Below, in pieces: positions 32,162 to 41,616 of a stretch of 64,000 nt of DNA (position 1 is the stretch's first letter; each line of letters opens with the position of its first letter). The DNA lies in the NCBI GenBank assembly GCA_041653615.1, contig JBAZEZ010000006.1:1-64000 (forward strand), written 5' to 3'. The stretch is from JAHJUB01 sp041653615 [NCBI: Candidatus Ratteibacteria bacterium]. GTDB lineage: Bacteria > Ratteibacteria > UBA8468 > MWAK01. The position numbers and the translations under genes were made by a program. The notes below the pieces were generated by a model. It was not told the origin of the DNA and did not search any database. It worked only from the letters and a program-made list of their open reading frames with translations.

Positions 32162-33856
32162 TTAAAATAACCCCACCACGTTGCCCTGCTCGTCAATATC
32201 CACCCTTGTGCCGGCCGGTTCGCTGGGCAGTCCGGGCATGGTGCGCATCTCTCCGCAAAACGGATAGAGGAATCCGGCGCCGGCCGCCAGGCGGATGTCT
32301 CTGATGGGCAGGGTGAACCCGGTCGGTCTTCCCTTCAGTTTGGGGTCGTGGGAAAGAGAGAGATGGGTTTTGGCCATGCAGATAGGCAGGTTGTTATATC
32401 CGAGGTTGGTGTAGTATTTAATTTTTTCCTCTGCCAGCGGCGCAAATTCAACCCGGGCCGCGCCGTAGATTTTAGTCGCAATCGTCTCAATCTTTTCCTT
32501 GATGGTCGCGTCCAGGGGATAAAGAAATCGGAAATTGCCCGGTTGGTTAGCGGCTGTAACCACTGCTTCCGCCAGTTCCTTGCCGCCTTCCCCGCCTTTC
32601 GCCCAGACGTTGCTTTCGCAGGCGTTGTCGGCGCCGGTCTGAAGCGCGATCTTCTTTACCGCGGCAATCTCGGAGTCAAAATCAGTCGGGAACCGGTTAA
32701 TCGCAATCACCACCGGCACGCCGTAAAGCCGGACATTTTCAATGTGTTTGACGAGGTTGGCCGCGCCTTCCGCCACGGTTGACGGGTCTTCCTCCAAAAG
32801 TTTTTTGGGCAGTGGTTTGCCCGGTACGACCGAGAATTTTCCGCTGTGCATTTTTAACGCTCGGACCGAACAGACGATTACCACCGCATCCGGTTTCAAA
32901 CCGCTGACCCGGCACTTGATGTCAAAAAACTTTTCCGCTCCGCAGTCCGCTCCAAAGCCGCTTTCGGTTACCACGTATTCCGCCAGGTGTATTCCCAGGA
33001 GGTCCGCGATGACGGAACTGTTACCGTGGGCGATGTTGGCGAACGGTCCGGCGTGGACCAGGCACGGGGTATGTTCCAGGGTCTGCATGAGCGTGGGTTT
33101 GATGGCGTCTTTCAGAAGAACCGCCATGGCTCCGGCGCACTTCAAATCTTCCGCCGTTATCGGTTTGCCTTCTTTGCTCAAGCCGACCACAATTTTACCA
33201 AGTCGTTTCCGGAGGTCAAAGAGGTCGGTGGTCAGGGCCAGAATCGCCATCACCTCGGAGGCAACGGTGATGTCAAAGGATGATTCCCGGGGTATCCCGT
33301 CTTCTTTGCCGCCCAGCCCGGTTACGATTTTGCGCAGGGACCGGTCGCTGACATCAACCACTCTGGGCCAGGTGATGGAATAGGGGTTGATATTGAAAGG
33401 GTTCTTATGGTAGAGGGAGTTGTCAATAAAGGCGGAAAGGAGATTGTGCGCCAATCCCACCGCGTGGACGTCGCCGGTCAAGTGAAGGTTAAAATCCTCC
33501 ATCGGGATAACCTGGGAGTAGCCGCCGCCGGCCGCGCCTCCCTTGATTCCGAAGACCGGGCCTAAGGATGGCTGCCGGATGCAGGTGAGGACGCTTTTCC
33601 CGACTTTGGACAGGGCCTGGGAAAGGCCGATGGTGGTAACGGTTTTGCCTTCGCCCAACGGTGTCGGTGTGATGGCGGTGACGTCGATATACTTTCCCTT
33701 CGGCTTATTCTTTACGCGGTCGGTTGCCTTCAGGTCTATTTTCGCTTTGTACTTTCCGTAAAGTTCCAGTTCGTCATCAAGGATTCCTAACTTTTCCGCG
33801 ATTTCGTTAATCGGTTTTATTTTCGCTTTCTGGGCAATTTCCAAATCAGACAACAT
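32162..33856 (-). CDS. fhs: Formate-tetrahydrofolate ligase
   Basis: ATP-dependent activation of formate to 10-formyl-THF, the first folate step of the Wood-Ljungdahl methyl branch. The 564-aa product has the ATP-binding loop TPLGEGKTVTTIGL near 72, RQPSLGPVFGIKGGAAGGGYSQ split near 95-115 and CSVRALKMHSG near 330, all diagnostic. GGGAGG lies 7 nt before the ATG. It is the last gene of the C1 operon, 17 bp after the fucosidase gene. Confidence 0.97.
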   Translation of the reverse strand: MLSDLEIAQKAKIKPINEIAEKLGILDDELELYGKYKAKIDLKATDRVKNKPKGKYIDVTAITPTPLGEGKTVTTIGLSQALSKVGKSVLTCIRQPSLGPVFGIKGGAAGGGYSQVIPMEDFNLHLTGDVHAVGLAHNLLSAFIDNSLYHKNPFNINPYSITWPRVVDVSDRSLRKIVTGLGGKEDGIPRESSFDITVASEVMAILALTTDLFDLRKRLGKIVVGLSKEGKPITAEDLKCAGAMAVLLKDAIKPTLMQTLEHTPCLVHAGPFANIAHGNSSVIADLLGIHLAEYVVTESGFGADCGAEKFFDIKCRVSGLKPDAVVIVCSVRALKMHSGKFSVVPGKPLPKKLLEEDPSTVAEGAANLVKHIENVRLYGVPVVIAINRFPTDFDSEIAAVKKIALQTGADNACESNVWAKGGEGGKELAEAVVTAANQPGNFRFLYPLDATIKEKIETIATKIYGAARVEFAPLAEEKIKYYTNLGYNNLPICMAKTHLSLSHDPKLKGRPTGFTLPIRDIRLAAGAGFLYPFCGEMRTMPGLPSEPAGTRVDIDEQGNVVGLF

Positions 33857-33873
33857 AACGCCTCCCTTGATTT

Positions 33874-35154
33874 TTATAATGGAATACCGTCGTAATTAAT
33901 AATTTTCGGTTTGCCGTCCAGTTTTAATTTTATAACCGTATCGTTTTGGTCCGGCGGTTCTTTGGGTAGGCCGGTCAGGAAGAGCCGGCCATCCGCGGCC
34001 TGTTCTATTTTCACTTTTTGGCCGGTGGTCAAAATAGCGGCCGAAAGGACTTTGTTTTTTATTCCCGGCATGGAAGCGGTTTCCCCGGGCCAGCGGAAAA
34101 TGTGCCAGTAAAGATTATTTCCCTTGGCGGTGGTTTTTCCGATTATGCCGCCAAACCAATCACCGACAGGGCTGGCGTGAGTCGGAATTCTTTCCGAACC
34201 ATAAATTGATTCAGCGTTGACCTTCATCCACTTTCCAATCTCTTTTAGCCGCGTTACTTCCTCTTCCCTTATCGTTCCGTCGGGTTTCGGCCCGACATTA
34301 AGAAGGTAATTTCCGGCGCCGTTAGCCGCGGTCACCAGGTATTGAATCAGCTGGGTGGTCGTTTTGAAGTTTGGGTTTTTTTTAATATAACCCCAGCCGC
34401 AGAAATCGCCCATGGTCATACAGGATTCGGAAGCCCGGTTAGGTTTGGCGGCGGCTATTGCTTGTTCGGGTTTATCCACGTCCTCATCCAGCCCGGAGCG
34501 GTTGTTGATGATTATTTCCGGCTGGAGGGACCTTACCATCCGGTTAAGTTTCTTGGAACGCCAGAACTTAGTGCTTTCCGAGGCCATTACTTTGCCGTCT
34601 TCCAGCACCCGGGACATCGGAACGCCGGGTATCCACTCCCCGTCGTAAAAGAGGTAGTCAATCTTCCCGTAATTGGTCATCAGTTCCCGGACCTGGTCGT
34701 GCAGTTGCTTAACCATCGCCTCGAAATTATTAGGGTATTGTTTATGATTGAAATATCCCGGGAAGCGCCAGTCCAGAAGGGAGTAATAGAGGCCCACTTT
34801 AAGCCCGGCCCTGCGGCAGGATTTAACGTATTCAGCCACAAAATCTCTTTTGGCCGCGGTTTTAACCGAGGTGAAATCAGAAACCTTGCTGTCATAAAGG
34901 CAAAAACCGTCGTGGTGCCGGGTGGTTAAAACCATGTATTTCATACCGGTTTCTTTTGCCAGGGATGCCCAATGGTCAGCATCAAATTTAGCGGGTTTGA
35001 ATTGGCCGGCTAATTTGGCGTACTCGTCCGGCGGGATACGTTCGGCAAACATCGTCCATTCGCCCCGGCCCAAGAGGGAATAGAGTCCCCAGTGGACAAC
35101 CATTCCAAACCGCGCCCGGTTAAACCAGGCCATCCGTTTTTCGTAAGTAAGCAT
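33874..35154 (-). CDS. GH29-type alpha-L-fucosidase
   Basis: The 426-aa TIM-barrel protein has RFGMVVHWGLYSLLGRGEW near residue 15, LTTRHHDGFCLYDSKVSDF near 75 and the presumed nucleophile Asp in DYLFYDGEW near 180, the GH29 pattern, followed by LLNVGPKPDG near 300. A small C-terminal beta domain follows. There is no signal peptide, so it would act in the cytoplasm on imported oligosaccharides. I chose the ATG at 35154; longer frames enter metF. It sits 8 bp after metF and 17 bp before fhs, an unexpected place for a glycosidase. Confidence 0.87.
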   Translation of the reverse strand: MLTYEKRMAWFNRARFGMVVHWGLYSLLGRGEWTMFAERIPPDEYAKLAGQFKPAKFDADHWASLAKETGMKYMVLTTRHHDGFCLYDSKVSDFTSVKTAAKRDFVAEYVKSCRRAGLKVGLYYSLLDWRFPGYFNHKQYPNNFEAMVKQLHDQVRELMTNYGKIDYLFYDGEWIPGVPMSRVLEDGKVMASESTKFWRSKKLNRMVRSLQPEIIINNRSGLDEDVDKPEQAIAAAKPNRASESCMTMGDFCGWGYIKKNPNFKTTTQLIQYLVTAANGAGNYLLNVGPKPDGTIREEEVTRLKEIGKWMKVNAESIYGSERIPTHASPVGDWFGGIIGKTTAKGNNLYWHIFRWPGETASMPGIKNKVLSAAILTTGQKVKIEQAADGRLFLTGLPKEPPDQNDTVIKLKLDGKPKIINYDGIPL

Positions 35155-35162
35155 AATTTTTT

Positions 35163-36038
35163 CTACAGTCCGGCCGCGTCTAAAACTTTGCCCAGGTGTT
35201 TCTCCCAGCCGATGGGCATGATGTGCGCGCCGCGGCACATACCTTTTAATTTTCCGATTAGTTCGGAAGCGATTAAAATGCTTTCCGCCACCCGCTGTTC
35301 CTTCGGGGCATCGGCCATACGCTTGATATAGCTATCCGGAACGTGAACTCCGGAGACGTGTTCGTTCATATATTTGGCCATACCGGCGTTCTTTAAGAGA
35401 ACAATACCGGCCATCACCGGAACTTTGAATTGCTCCGCCTGCCGGATGAACTTTTCAAACGTGTTTACCTCGTAGACGGCCTGGGTCTGAAAAAACTCCG
35501 CGCCGGCTGCCACCTTCTTTTCCATCTTAATCAATTGGGGTTCCAGCGGGTTTGCGCCCGGATTGACTACGGCGCCCAGACAGAAACGCGGAAACGGTTC
35601 CGCCAGTTTGTTCCCGGCCGCGTCCTGGCCCTGTTCCATCTTTCGGGCCGCGGTCAGCAGGTTTACCGTGTCGTAGTCAAAGACCGGTTTGGCGGCGTGG
35701 TCGTCGCCTAACATCGGGTGGTCTCCGGTAAGTGCCAATACGTTTTCGATGTTGAAAGCGGCCGCCGAAAGAAGGTCGGACTGAAGCGCCAGGCGGTTAC
35801 GGTCCCGGCAGGTCATCTGGAGAATCGGCTCCAGGCCGGCTTCTTTCAATTTGATGCAGAGCGCCAGGGAACCCAGACGCATTACCGCGCTCTGTAAGTC
35901 GGTAACATTGAAACCGTCCACCCGCCCGGCGATACTCTTGCCGATATCAATAAATGGCTGGGTTTCCGTTCCTTTTTCCGGGCCGAATTCCACGGTGACT
36001 AGAAATTTACCTGCTTTAATCTTCTCTTTGAAAGTCAT
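35163..36038 (-). CDS. metF: 5,10-methylenetetrahydrofolate reductase, catalytic subunit
   Basis: Reduces methylene-THF to methyl-THF. The 291-aa TIM barrel starts MTFKEKIKAGKFLVTVEFGPEKG, with MTCRDRNRLALQSDLLSA near 75 and LALTGDHP near 105, typical of the short MetF form. It follows metV by 138 bp, a gap holding repeats. In acetogens MetF partners MetV, and the pairing here supports that complex. Confidence 0.95.
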   Translation of the reverse strand: MTFKEKIKAGKFLVTVEFGPEKGTETQPFIDIGKSIAGRVDGFNVTDLQSAVMRLGSLALCIKLKEAGLEPILQMTCRDRNRLALQSDLLSAAAFNIENVLALTGDHPMLGDDHAAKPVFDYDTVNLLTAARKMEQGQDAAGNKLAEPFPRFCLGAVVNPGANPLEPQLIKMEKKVAAGAEFFQTQAVYEVNTFEKFIRQAEQFKVPVMAGIVLLKNAGMAKYMNEHVSGVHVPDSYIKRMADAPKEQRVAESILIASELIGKLKGMCRGAHIMPIGWEKHLGKVLDAAGL

Positions 36039-36062
36039 AATTTTCTCCGAATTTCCCGGTCA

Positions 36063-36172
36063 TTCCCGCAGGTAGTAAGCGGGAATCTACACGTTTAGCA
36101 GTGTATGGATCCCCGTTTAAAATCCGCCTTCGCCAAGGCTACGGCGAGACGAAGCATGCGGGGATGACGTAA
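36063..36172. repeat. Palindromic repeats between metV and metF
   Basis: An ATTCCCGC...GCGGGAAT-type hairpin (36063-36086) is followed by a second unit, CCGCCTTCGCCAAGGCTACGGCGAG, near 36125-36150, the same family as at 6605 and 44288. The metF ATG begins before these units, so only the metV-metF spacer is affected. Confidence 0.6.
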
Positions 36173-36176
36173 AGCG

Positions 36177-36851
36177 TTACACCACCGCTTTAACGCGCAG
36201 CGGTTTTATCTTTTTTGACCAGTCCTTGGCCGGTTGGTTTGTTTTCATTAAATCAAGTCGTCCCAGTTCCTTCAGGCGGTTATAAATTAGAATCCAGCCG
36301 CAGAGCCGGTCCCCGTCCACTTCGCACTTTCCGTCTTTTGTGGTTCCGCCGCAGGGTCCGTTAAGCAGTCCCTTGGCGCAGAGGGTGTGCGGGCACAGTC
36401 CGCCCGTAAGGTCCAGGACGCACTCGCCGCAGAGCATACATTTTTCCTCGAAGGTGTTGATTAGACCGGTTGGTGAAAGTTCCGTTTTCCATTCCGGTCC
36501 GAGAAACATTGTGTCGCAACCGGGCACAACCCATTTTTTGGTAATTTCGGTCAGGACCTGGTTGCCCAAGCCGCAGCAGAGAAGGAGGATTACTTCCGCC
36601 TCGTCCACTGCTTTCTGGCATGTTCGTAAGTCCTTCTTAACCTTGGGCAGGATACAACCCCGGTCCGGCAGAAGGTAACCGGTTACCTCTTTTCCGTGCT
36701 CGGTTAAAAACTTTGTCATCTCCTTTAATTCCGTTTCTCCGCCGGTCCGGCAGGTGGCGGCGCACGCCTGACACCCCGAAAGGAATACTTTCTTGAACGG
36801 TTCCAGTTTTTTCAGGATATCTTCCCTGGATTTCTGAACGGTAATAACCAT
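36177..36851 (-). CDS. metV: MetV-type partner of methylene-THF reductase (MTHFR C-terminal family)
   Basis: A 224-aa cysteine-rich protein: SGCQACAATCRTGG near 25, PDRGC near 62, LLCCGLGNQ near 90 and the ferredoxin-like cluster CMLCGECVLDLTGGLCPHTLC near 138-158, followed by GPCGG. This is the zinc/iron-sulfur subunit that joins MetF in acetogenic bacteria and links it to an electron donor. Its place directly before metF on the same strand fits. Confidence 0.9.
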   Translation of the reverse strand: MVITVQKSREDILKKLEPFKKVFLSGCQACAATCRTGGETELKEMTKFLTEHGKEVTGYLLPDRGCILPKVKKDLRTCQKAVDEAEVILLLCCGLGNQVLTEITKKWVVPGCDTMFLGPEWKTELSPTGLINTFEEKCMLCGECVLDLTGGLCPHTLCAKGLLNGPCGGTTKDGKCEVDGDRLCGWILIYNRLKELGRLDLMKTNQPAKDWSKKIKPLRVKAVV

Positions 36852-36874
36852 AAATTCACCCCTTAATTTAAATT

Positions 36875-36976
36875 GGACGCAGATGTACGCAGAAAAATCG
36901 GATAATGCTATAAAGAGAATTTTTAAAGTAATTGTATAAAATAATTTTTAATCTGTATCTGCGAAAATCTGCGTCC
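36875..36976 (+). repeat. GGACGCAGAT-family repeat, copy 4
   Basis: Begins GGACGCAGATGTACGCAG and ends TCTGCGAAAATCTGCGTCC; the cleanest copy, with 19-bp imperfect inverted ends around an A/T-rich centre. It fills the folD-metV gap. Confidence 0.8.
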
Positions 36977-36983
36977 CAAATAT

Positions 36984-37829
36984 TTATCGTTCCGCGGCCG
37001 CGACCGTGTTTCGCACCAGTATCGCCACCGTCAAAGGTCCGACTCCGCCCGGGACCGGTGTAATCCAGGACGCTCTTTTTTCCGCCTCGTCAAATTCCAC
37101 GTCTCCGACCAGTTTATCCGCCACCCGGTTGATGCCGACGTCAACCACAATCGCGCCTTCTTTAACCCATTCGCCTTTAACCAGGCCGGCTTTGCCCACC
37201 GCAACCACCAGTATTTCCGCGCGTTTAACGTGTTCCGGCAGGTTTCCGCGCTGGCCGGTGGCGATATGGCAGACCGTAACCGTGGCGAATTCTGCCAGAA
37301 GAAGTAATGCCAACGGTTTACCTACGATTTCCGAGTGCCCGACTACCACCGCTTCCTTGCCGTAAAGTTTTTCTCCGGTGGCTTTCAGGAGTTCCATGAC
37401 TCCGGCCGCGGTGCATGGCGTGAAAAGAGGTTTTGCCAGTACCAGCCGGCCGAGACTTGCCGGATTAATTCCTTCCACATCTTTTCCCGGTGCAATCAGG
37501 GCCTGAATAGCCCGTCCGTCAAGCTGAGCCGGCATGGGCATCTGGACAATGATGCCGCTGGTTGAAGAATCGGAATTTAATCGGGTAATCTCGGCGGCCA
37601 AATCTGTCTGGGAGATATTTTCCGGCAGGGTCAGCAGCTGGTAATCAACGCCGGTATTGACACAGACTCTTTGCTGACTCTTCAGGTAGACCGCGCTGGC
37701 CTGGTTTTCACCGACCTGAACTGCCACCAGTTTCGGCGTGATCCCCTTCACCTTTAACTCCGCCGTTTTTAATTTAATTTCTTCTTTAATTTTTTCCGCA
37801 ATCGGTTTACCTTCCAGTAATTTTGCCAT
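36984..37829 (-). CDS. folD: Bifunctional methylene-THF dehydrogenase/methenyl-THF cyclohydrolase
   Basis: The 281-aa product has the catalytic AVYLKSQQRVC region near 48-58 (Tyr and Lys), VQMPMPAQLDG near 98, PGKDVEGI near 118 and the NAD(P)-binding VVGHSEIVGKPLALLLL near 163, followed by TPVPGGVGPLTVA near 260. It interconverts methylene- and 10-formyl-THF. It follows fchA by 3 bp. Confidence 0.97.
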   Translation of the reverse strand: MAKLLEGKPIAEKIKEEIKLKTAELKVKGITPKLVAVQVGENQASAVYLKSQQRVCVNTGVDYQLLTLPENISQTDLAAEITRLNSDSSTSGIIVQMPMPAQLDGRAIQALIAPGKDVEGINPASLGRLVLAKPLFTPCTAAGVMELLKATGEKLYGKEAVVVGHSEIVGKPLALLLLAEFATVTVCHIATGQRGNLPEHVKRAEILVVAVGKAGLVKGEWVKEGAIVVDVGINRVADKLVGDVEFDEAEKRASWITPVPGGVGPLTVAILVRNTVAAAER

Positions 37830-37832
37830 AGT

Positions 37833-38465
37833 TTACCCCAGTCTTTTTTTGGTTTCGGTTAAAATCGCGTCACTTTCTGACATAACCACTGTTCGTAAAG
37901 CACGCAAACCTTCCTTTATTTCTGACCTCTCCGGCAGGTTTAAATCGGCGGAGAGGTTAATCAGAATGTTAATTTCCGCCACTTCAAACGCAGCGCGGGC
38001 TAAACTGGCCGCGCAGGCGACATCGCTGAGCAGGTACGGGTTCCCTTTTTCCAGAAGCGGCTTAGTCAGAGTTAGGAGTTGTCGGGACAGCTCCGCGATA
38101 AGTGTGAGAATTTTATTGCCGGCGCGGGTGGCCGTAATCAGCGCTTCCCGCCGGCCCGGCGCTTCTTTGCCCATTTCGGCCGCCCGGCGGTATTGCAGAT
38201 AAGCAACGCTATCTTCCTCCGCCAGTTTGGCCGCTTCCTGTCGGATGGTTTCGGTGCTGTTTAAAATCTCTCTTGCCTCGGCTTCAAACCCGAGATAACG
38301 TTTCTTCCCGATGGTGAAATTTGCCACCATGGAGAGCAGGGCGGCAGACAGGGAAAGGGATAAAGCGCCGGCGCTGCCGCCGCCGGGTACCGGGTCTTTG
38401 GACGCGAGCCGTTCCAGGTAGGTTTTCAGCGGGTTCTGCAGGTAGTCTATTTTTATTTCAGCCAT
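37833..38465 (-). CDS. fchA: Methenyl-THF cyclohydrolase, FchA (FTCD_C) family
   Basis: A 210-aa all-helical protein with PVPGGGSAGALSLSLSAAL near 26-45 and helices such as LIAELSRQLLTLTKPLLEKG. The family includes the cyclohydrolase part of formiminotransferase-cyclodeaminase. Acetogens often carry FchA together with FolD, as here, so the cyclohydrolase step may be duplicated. It is the first gene of the C1 operon, and the operon promoter must lie at or above 38466, where a TCATTCTGAGCGG-type repeat is present. Confidence 0.9.
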   Translation of the reverse strand: MAEIKIDYLQNPLKTYLERLASKDPVPGGGSAGALSLSLSAALLSMVANFTIGKKRYLGFEAEAREILNSTETIRQEAAKLAEEDSVAYLQYRRAAEMGKEAPGRREALITATRAGNKILTLIAELSRQLLTLTKPLLEKGNPYLLSDVACAASLARAAFEVAEINILINLSADLNLPERSEIKEGLRALRTVVMSESDAILTETKKRLG

Positions 38466-38611
38466 TTTCCATTGTCATTCTGAGCGGTAGCGAAGAATCT
38501 CATTTTTAAAGGAGATATCCGGCGCAGACCCGGCTCAGGGTGACATCGGTATAGATATCGTGAAAAAAATCACAAACCAAAAATAATTGTACCTCTTTTT
38601 CACGCTATCTG
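38466..38611. repeat. Repeat-bearing gap between fchA and the MBL gene
   Basis: Contains TGTCATTCTGAGCGGTAGCG at 38472-38491, matching in inverse the unit near 857-883, then CCGGCGCAGACCCGGCTCAGGGTGACA. The last 60 bp (38552-38611) are A/T-rich; no clear terminator is seen. Confidence 0.5.
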
Positions 38612-39370
38612 TCAATCAAGTTCCAATACCATGCCGTCAGTTGCCGCAATTATCTCCAGGCCGGATTTTTGGCTTAACCGGTCGGCGATTTCTCGAGGGT
38701 TGGCCAGCAATACTGTCCGTCCGAAATGAGTCAGAATAACTTTCCGCGGTTTGACGCGGGCGAGAATATCTGCTACTTCAGGAACGGAAAGATGAAAGAT
38801 TTCCGGTCTCCGTTCCGCCAAAACGACGTTTATTGTCAATATTTCTCCGCGGAAATATTCCGCAATTTCCGGGAAATAGGCGGTATCGGTGATAAAAGAG
38901 ACGGTCCGGCGGTTTATTTTGAAATTAAAACCGTAGGTTTCCACCGGGTGCAGCATCTTTTTGGCCGCGGTAAAAGAAATTTTACCTACCCGGTATTCGC
39001 GGCCTTCTTCCAGAACTTCCAGCCGTTCCGGAAAATTCCGGATATATTTTTGGATGACCGGTTCCGGTCCAAGCGCATCCTGGGGCGCGAAGACCGCGCC
39101 CCTCTTTTTGTGGCCGCCGGCGGTCATCGCTTCAATCATGACGTTGACGTCCGCGGAATGGTCCAGGTGTTTGTGGGAAAGGATGACGCCGGTCAGTTTT
39201 GTCGGGTCCAGCTTAGGGTGGCTTTCCAGCGCCCGCACCAGAGACCCGGGTCCCGGGTCCAGAATCAGGTTATCTGAATTACCGGAAATCCAGATTCCGC
39301 CTGAGGCGCGCAGTTGTTCAATCATCACAAAACGCGCACCGGCTGTTCCTAAAAACTTAATGAATGCCAT
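38612..39370 (-). CDS. Metallo-beta-lactamase-fold hydrolase
   Basis: The 252-aa product carries the metal motif ILSHKHLDHSAD near 65, LHPVETYGF near 140, FITDTAYFP near 160 and LTHFGR near 220, typical of RNase Z-like or phosphodiesterase-like MBL proteins. A specific substrate cannot be assigned. AAGGTC precedes the ATG. It is downstream of the GH20-like gene on the same strand but 172 bp away. Confidence 0.85.
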   Translation of the reverse strand: MAFIKFLGTAGARFVMIEQLRASGGIWISGNSDNLILDPGPGSLVRALESHPKLDPTKLTGVILSHKHLDHSADVNVMIEAMTAGGHKKRGAVFAPQDALGPEPVIQKYIRNFPERLEVLEEGREYRVGKISFTAAKKMLHPVETYGFNFKINRRTVSFITDTAYFPEIAEYFRGEILTINVVLAERRPEIFHLSVPEVADILARVKPRKVILTHFGRTVLLANPREIADRLSQKSGLEIIAATDGMVLELD

Positions 39371-39542
39371 AAAGACCTTGTTTTCAGGTGGATAGAAGAC
39401 GGGAAGTTAATCCAGAGAACCTTGGCCGACCAGGGTTTTTTCCACTCTTTGTCTGGGTGTCATAATTTTGAATTTTACATCATTTTAAATTGGCCTGACA
39501 AATTAATTTCGGAATTGATAGTCAATTTTTTCAAATATTCCT

Positions 39543-41525
39543 TTATTTCTTCGGCGGCCGATTTTTTTCGGGATGGAACTTCCAGGTCGTGCTCAATTTC
39601 CCGCCCGGTTTCATCCGTCGGTAGACTCCATGAATATCGGGAGTAAAAAAGCTTGATGCCCAATCGAGAAAGAAACCGGCCGTTTGACGCCGGTTCGTCT
39701 CGATTTTCAGTTTCCAGGGCCTTGTGGTTACGGTCAATTTTTTCCGCGCGTCAATCCAAAAACCGTCGTCGGTCTGTTTGCCTATGGTGATTGATTTCCG
39801 CTTGCCGGTTTTTTCCCAGGCAAGAATCGTCCGCGGTAAATTTTCGGGAGCAATGGAAAGCAACAGGTGCCAGTTAAAAGCGCAGAAAGCATCGGAAAGC
39901 TTATTTTCGGCGCTGACATCATATTGAAATCCGGGCGTCCCCTTTTCAACCGTTATTCTTCCGGTGATGCTAACATGTTCAAGTGATAGTGATACCTCCA
40001 CCACAATCCGCTTATCGGAAGATTCTACGATTTGATGCTGCCACGGATATTGCCAGATTATGCATGGATTTTGATGCTCACCCAACGCCCAGATCGGCCG
40101 GAAGCCAAACGTACCATAACTGTGAGATCCTCCGGGAAGAGCGTGGGGATTTTCACGGATAAAATCCGGAAGACCGTGTGAAATTATTTCAACATCGTCT
40201 ACGTGCCAATCCTGTATGACCGCGCCGAATTTCGGATAAACCACAAAAGTTTCGTCGTCGTTAATAATCCTCAGGGCCGGACCGGTTTCTCTATTGCCCT
40301 CATCCGTAATGCCAAAACCTGTTTTAACCTTGGCAGGTTTTTGCGTTTTTTTAGCCGGCGGCAACGGGGAAGCGCTCCCGTTATCGTTAAGTTCCTTCTT
40401 TATCTGTTCGTAAATCGGGCCAAACGGGCTCTGATATTTTAGGTAAAGCGCCAGGTCGCGTCGGCTGTCACCCGCGATCCGGGCCGAAATAAATTCAAGG
40501 TAATCAGGATATTTTTGCCAGGACTTCGCTCGGAGCAGCTTGTGGATGCGCTTTCTTATTTCTTCGGCAAACTGAGATTCAGGCGTGATTTTCAGCAATA
40601 TCGCGTATAATGAGACGGCATCGGTAATCGCCTTGTCCGGTTTCTTGCCGTTGATGACTTGTGCCACGAGCTTAAAATTCAAGCGCTCGCATTCCCATCG
40701 GCCGTTCTCCCAGGAGGTCATGATCAGTCCGTCGGCGGAATGTTTCTTGACCGCGCGCAGGGCGCATTTAAGTGCTTTGACCCGGCGGTTAGTAAACGGG
40801 CCGCCCAGGATTCCGGAAGCCATGAAGACCTTGAAACCGCGCCGCTTAAAGAAACTGAGCACCGGGTAATCGGAATTCGCGTCGTATTTCCAAAAGGCTA
40901 TGGCCGCTTGTTTTGATAGTTTTTCAAGCGTTCCGGGATAATGCGTGAGCATATCATGCCAGACAATCGGCACCCGCCCCACTTTCGAGAGGAAATCAAC
41001 CGCGCGGTTTATTTGCCTTACCCAGGCAAGCCCGACGTCGAAGCCTTTTTGGGCAAGTAGCTGGTGCGGAGGCATCCACTCATCGCCTCCGATCAGAAAA
41101 TATTCGGAGCGTGAAAAAGAACAGTATTCCTCGAGGCAAGCTAAGATTATTTTTTGGGCCGCCGGCGTGGTGGGATCGAACCCGCGCACCGGACAGGGCG
41201 TTCCCTTCTTGTTCTTTGTCCCGGCAAGTTCCGGATGCGCCGCGCGGATTGCCGCCGTATGGCCTATTACGTTGAAGTGTGGAATTAACTCAATCCCGGC
41301 CTCTTCGGCAACGTCATCAAATTCCCGCCAGTTCTCTCTGGTATACGCGCAAGGCGGACAAGCCTTCTCAATCGGCGAGAGCCGAATCATGTTCTCCAGA
41401 TACGGCATGTAGTGGGTAAAACCGGATGCGGCTGCGTAGCGTATCGCCTCCTTGAAAATTTCCGGCTTCAGATATCCTCCGCGACCAATATCATGCATGT
41501 AACAGATGAATTTTTGATGTTTCAT
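39543..41525 (-). CDS. GH20-like glycosidase with C-terminal beta-sandwich domain
   Basis: A 660-aa protein. The N-terminal TIM barrel (to about residue 330) has FNVIGHTAAI near 90 and the paired acids in YFLIGGDEWMPP near 150, where family 20 hexosaminidases place the Asp-Glu catalytic pair; TSWENGRWE lies near 275. A Pro/Lys linker near 400 precedes a beta-rich domain (about 415-660) resembling mutarotase-like folds. Beta-N-acetylhexosaminidase activity is likely but the barrel is divergent. The ATG at 41525 has GGAG 5 nt upstream. No signal peptide is seen. Confidence 0.7.
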   Translation of the reverse strand: MKHQKFICYMHDIGRGGYLKPEIFKEAIRYAAASGFTHYMPYLENMIRLSPIEKACPPCAYTRENWREFDDVAEEAGIELIPHFNVIGHTAAIRAAHPELAGTKNKKGTPCPVRGFDPTTPAAQKIILACLEEYCSFSRSEYFLIGGDEWMPPHQLLAQKGFDVGLAWVRQINRAVDFLSKVGRVPIVWHDMLTHYPGTLEKLSKQAAIAFWKYDANSDYPVLSFFKRRGFKVFMASGILGGPFTNRRVKALKCALRAVKKHSADGLIMTSWENGRWECERLNFKLVAQVINGKKPDKAITDAVSLYAILLKITPESQFAEEIRKRIHKLLRAKSWQKYPDYLEFISARIAGDSRRDLALYLKYQSPFGPIYEQIKKELNDNGSASPLPPAKKTQKPAKVKTGFGITDEGNRETGPALRIINDDETFVVYPKFGAVIQDWHVDDVEIISHGLPDFIRENPHALPGGSHSYGTFGFRPIWALGEHQNPCIIWQYPWQHQIVESSDKRIVVEVSLSLEHVSITGRITVEKGTPGFQYDVSAENKLSDAFCAFNWHLLLSIAPENLPRTILAWEKTGKRKSITIGKQTDDGFWIDARKKLTVTTRPWKLKIETNRRQTAGFFLDWASSFFTPDIHGVYRRMKPGGKLSTTWKFHPEKNRPPKK

Positions 41526-41616
41526 TTCGCTCCTTGAGTTAACGGTAAAACTCTTCAAAAAGAAACATTTTAGGCCGATATCCTGCTCTTTAGTTTTTGA
41601 TTAAATCCTGCCCGGA

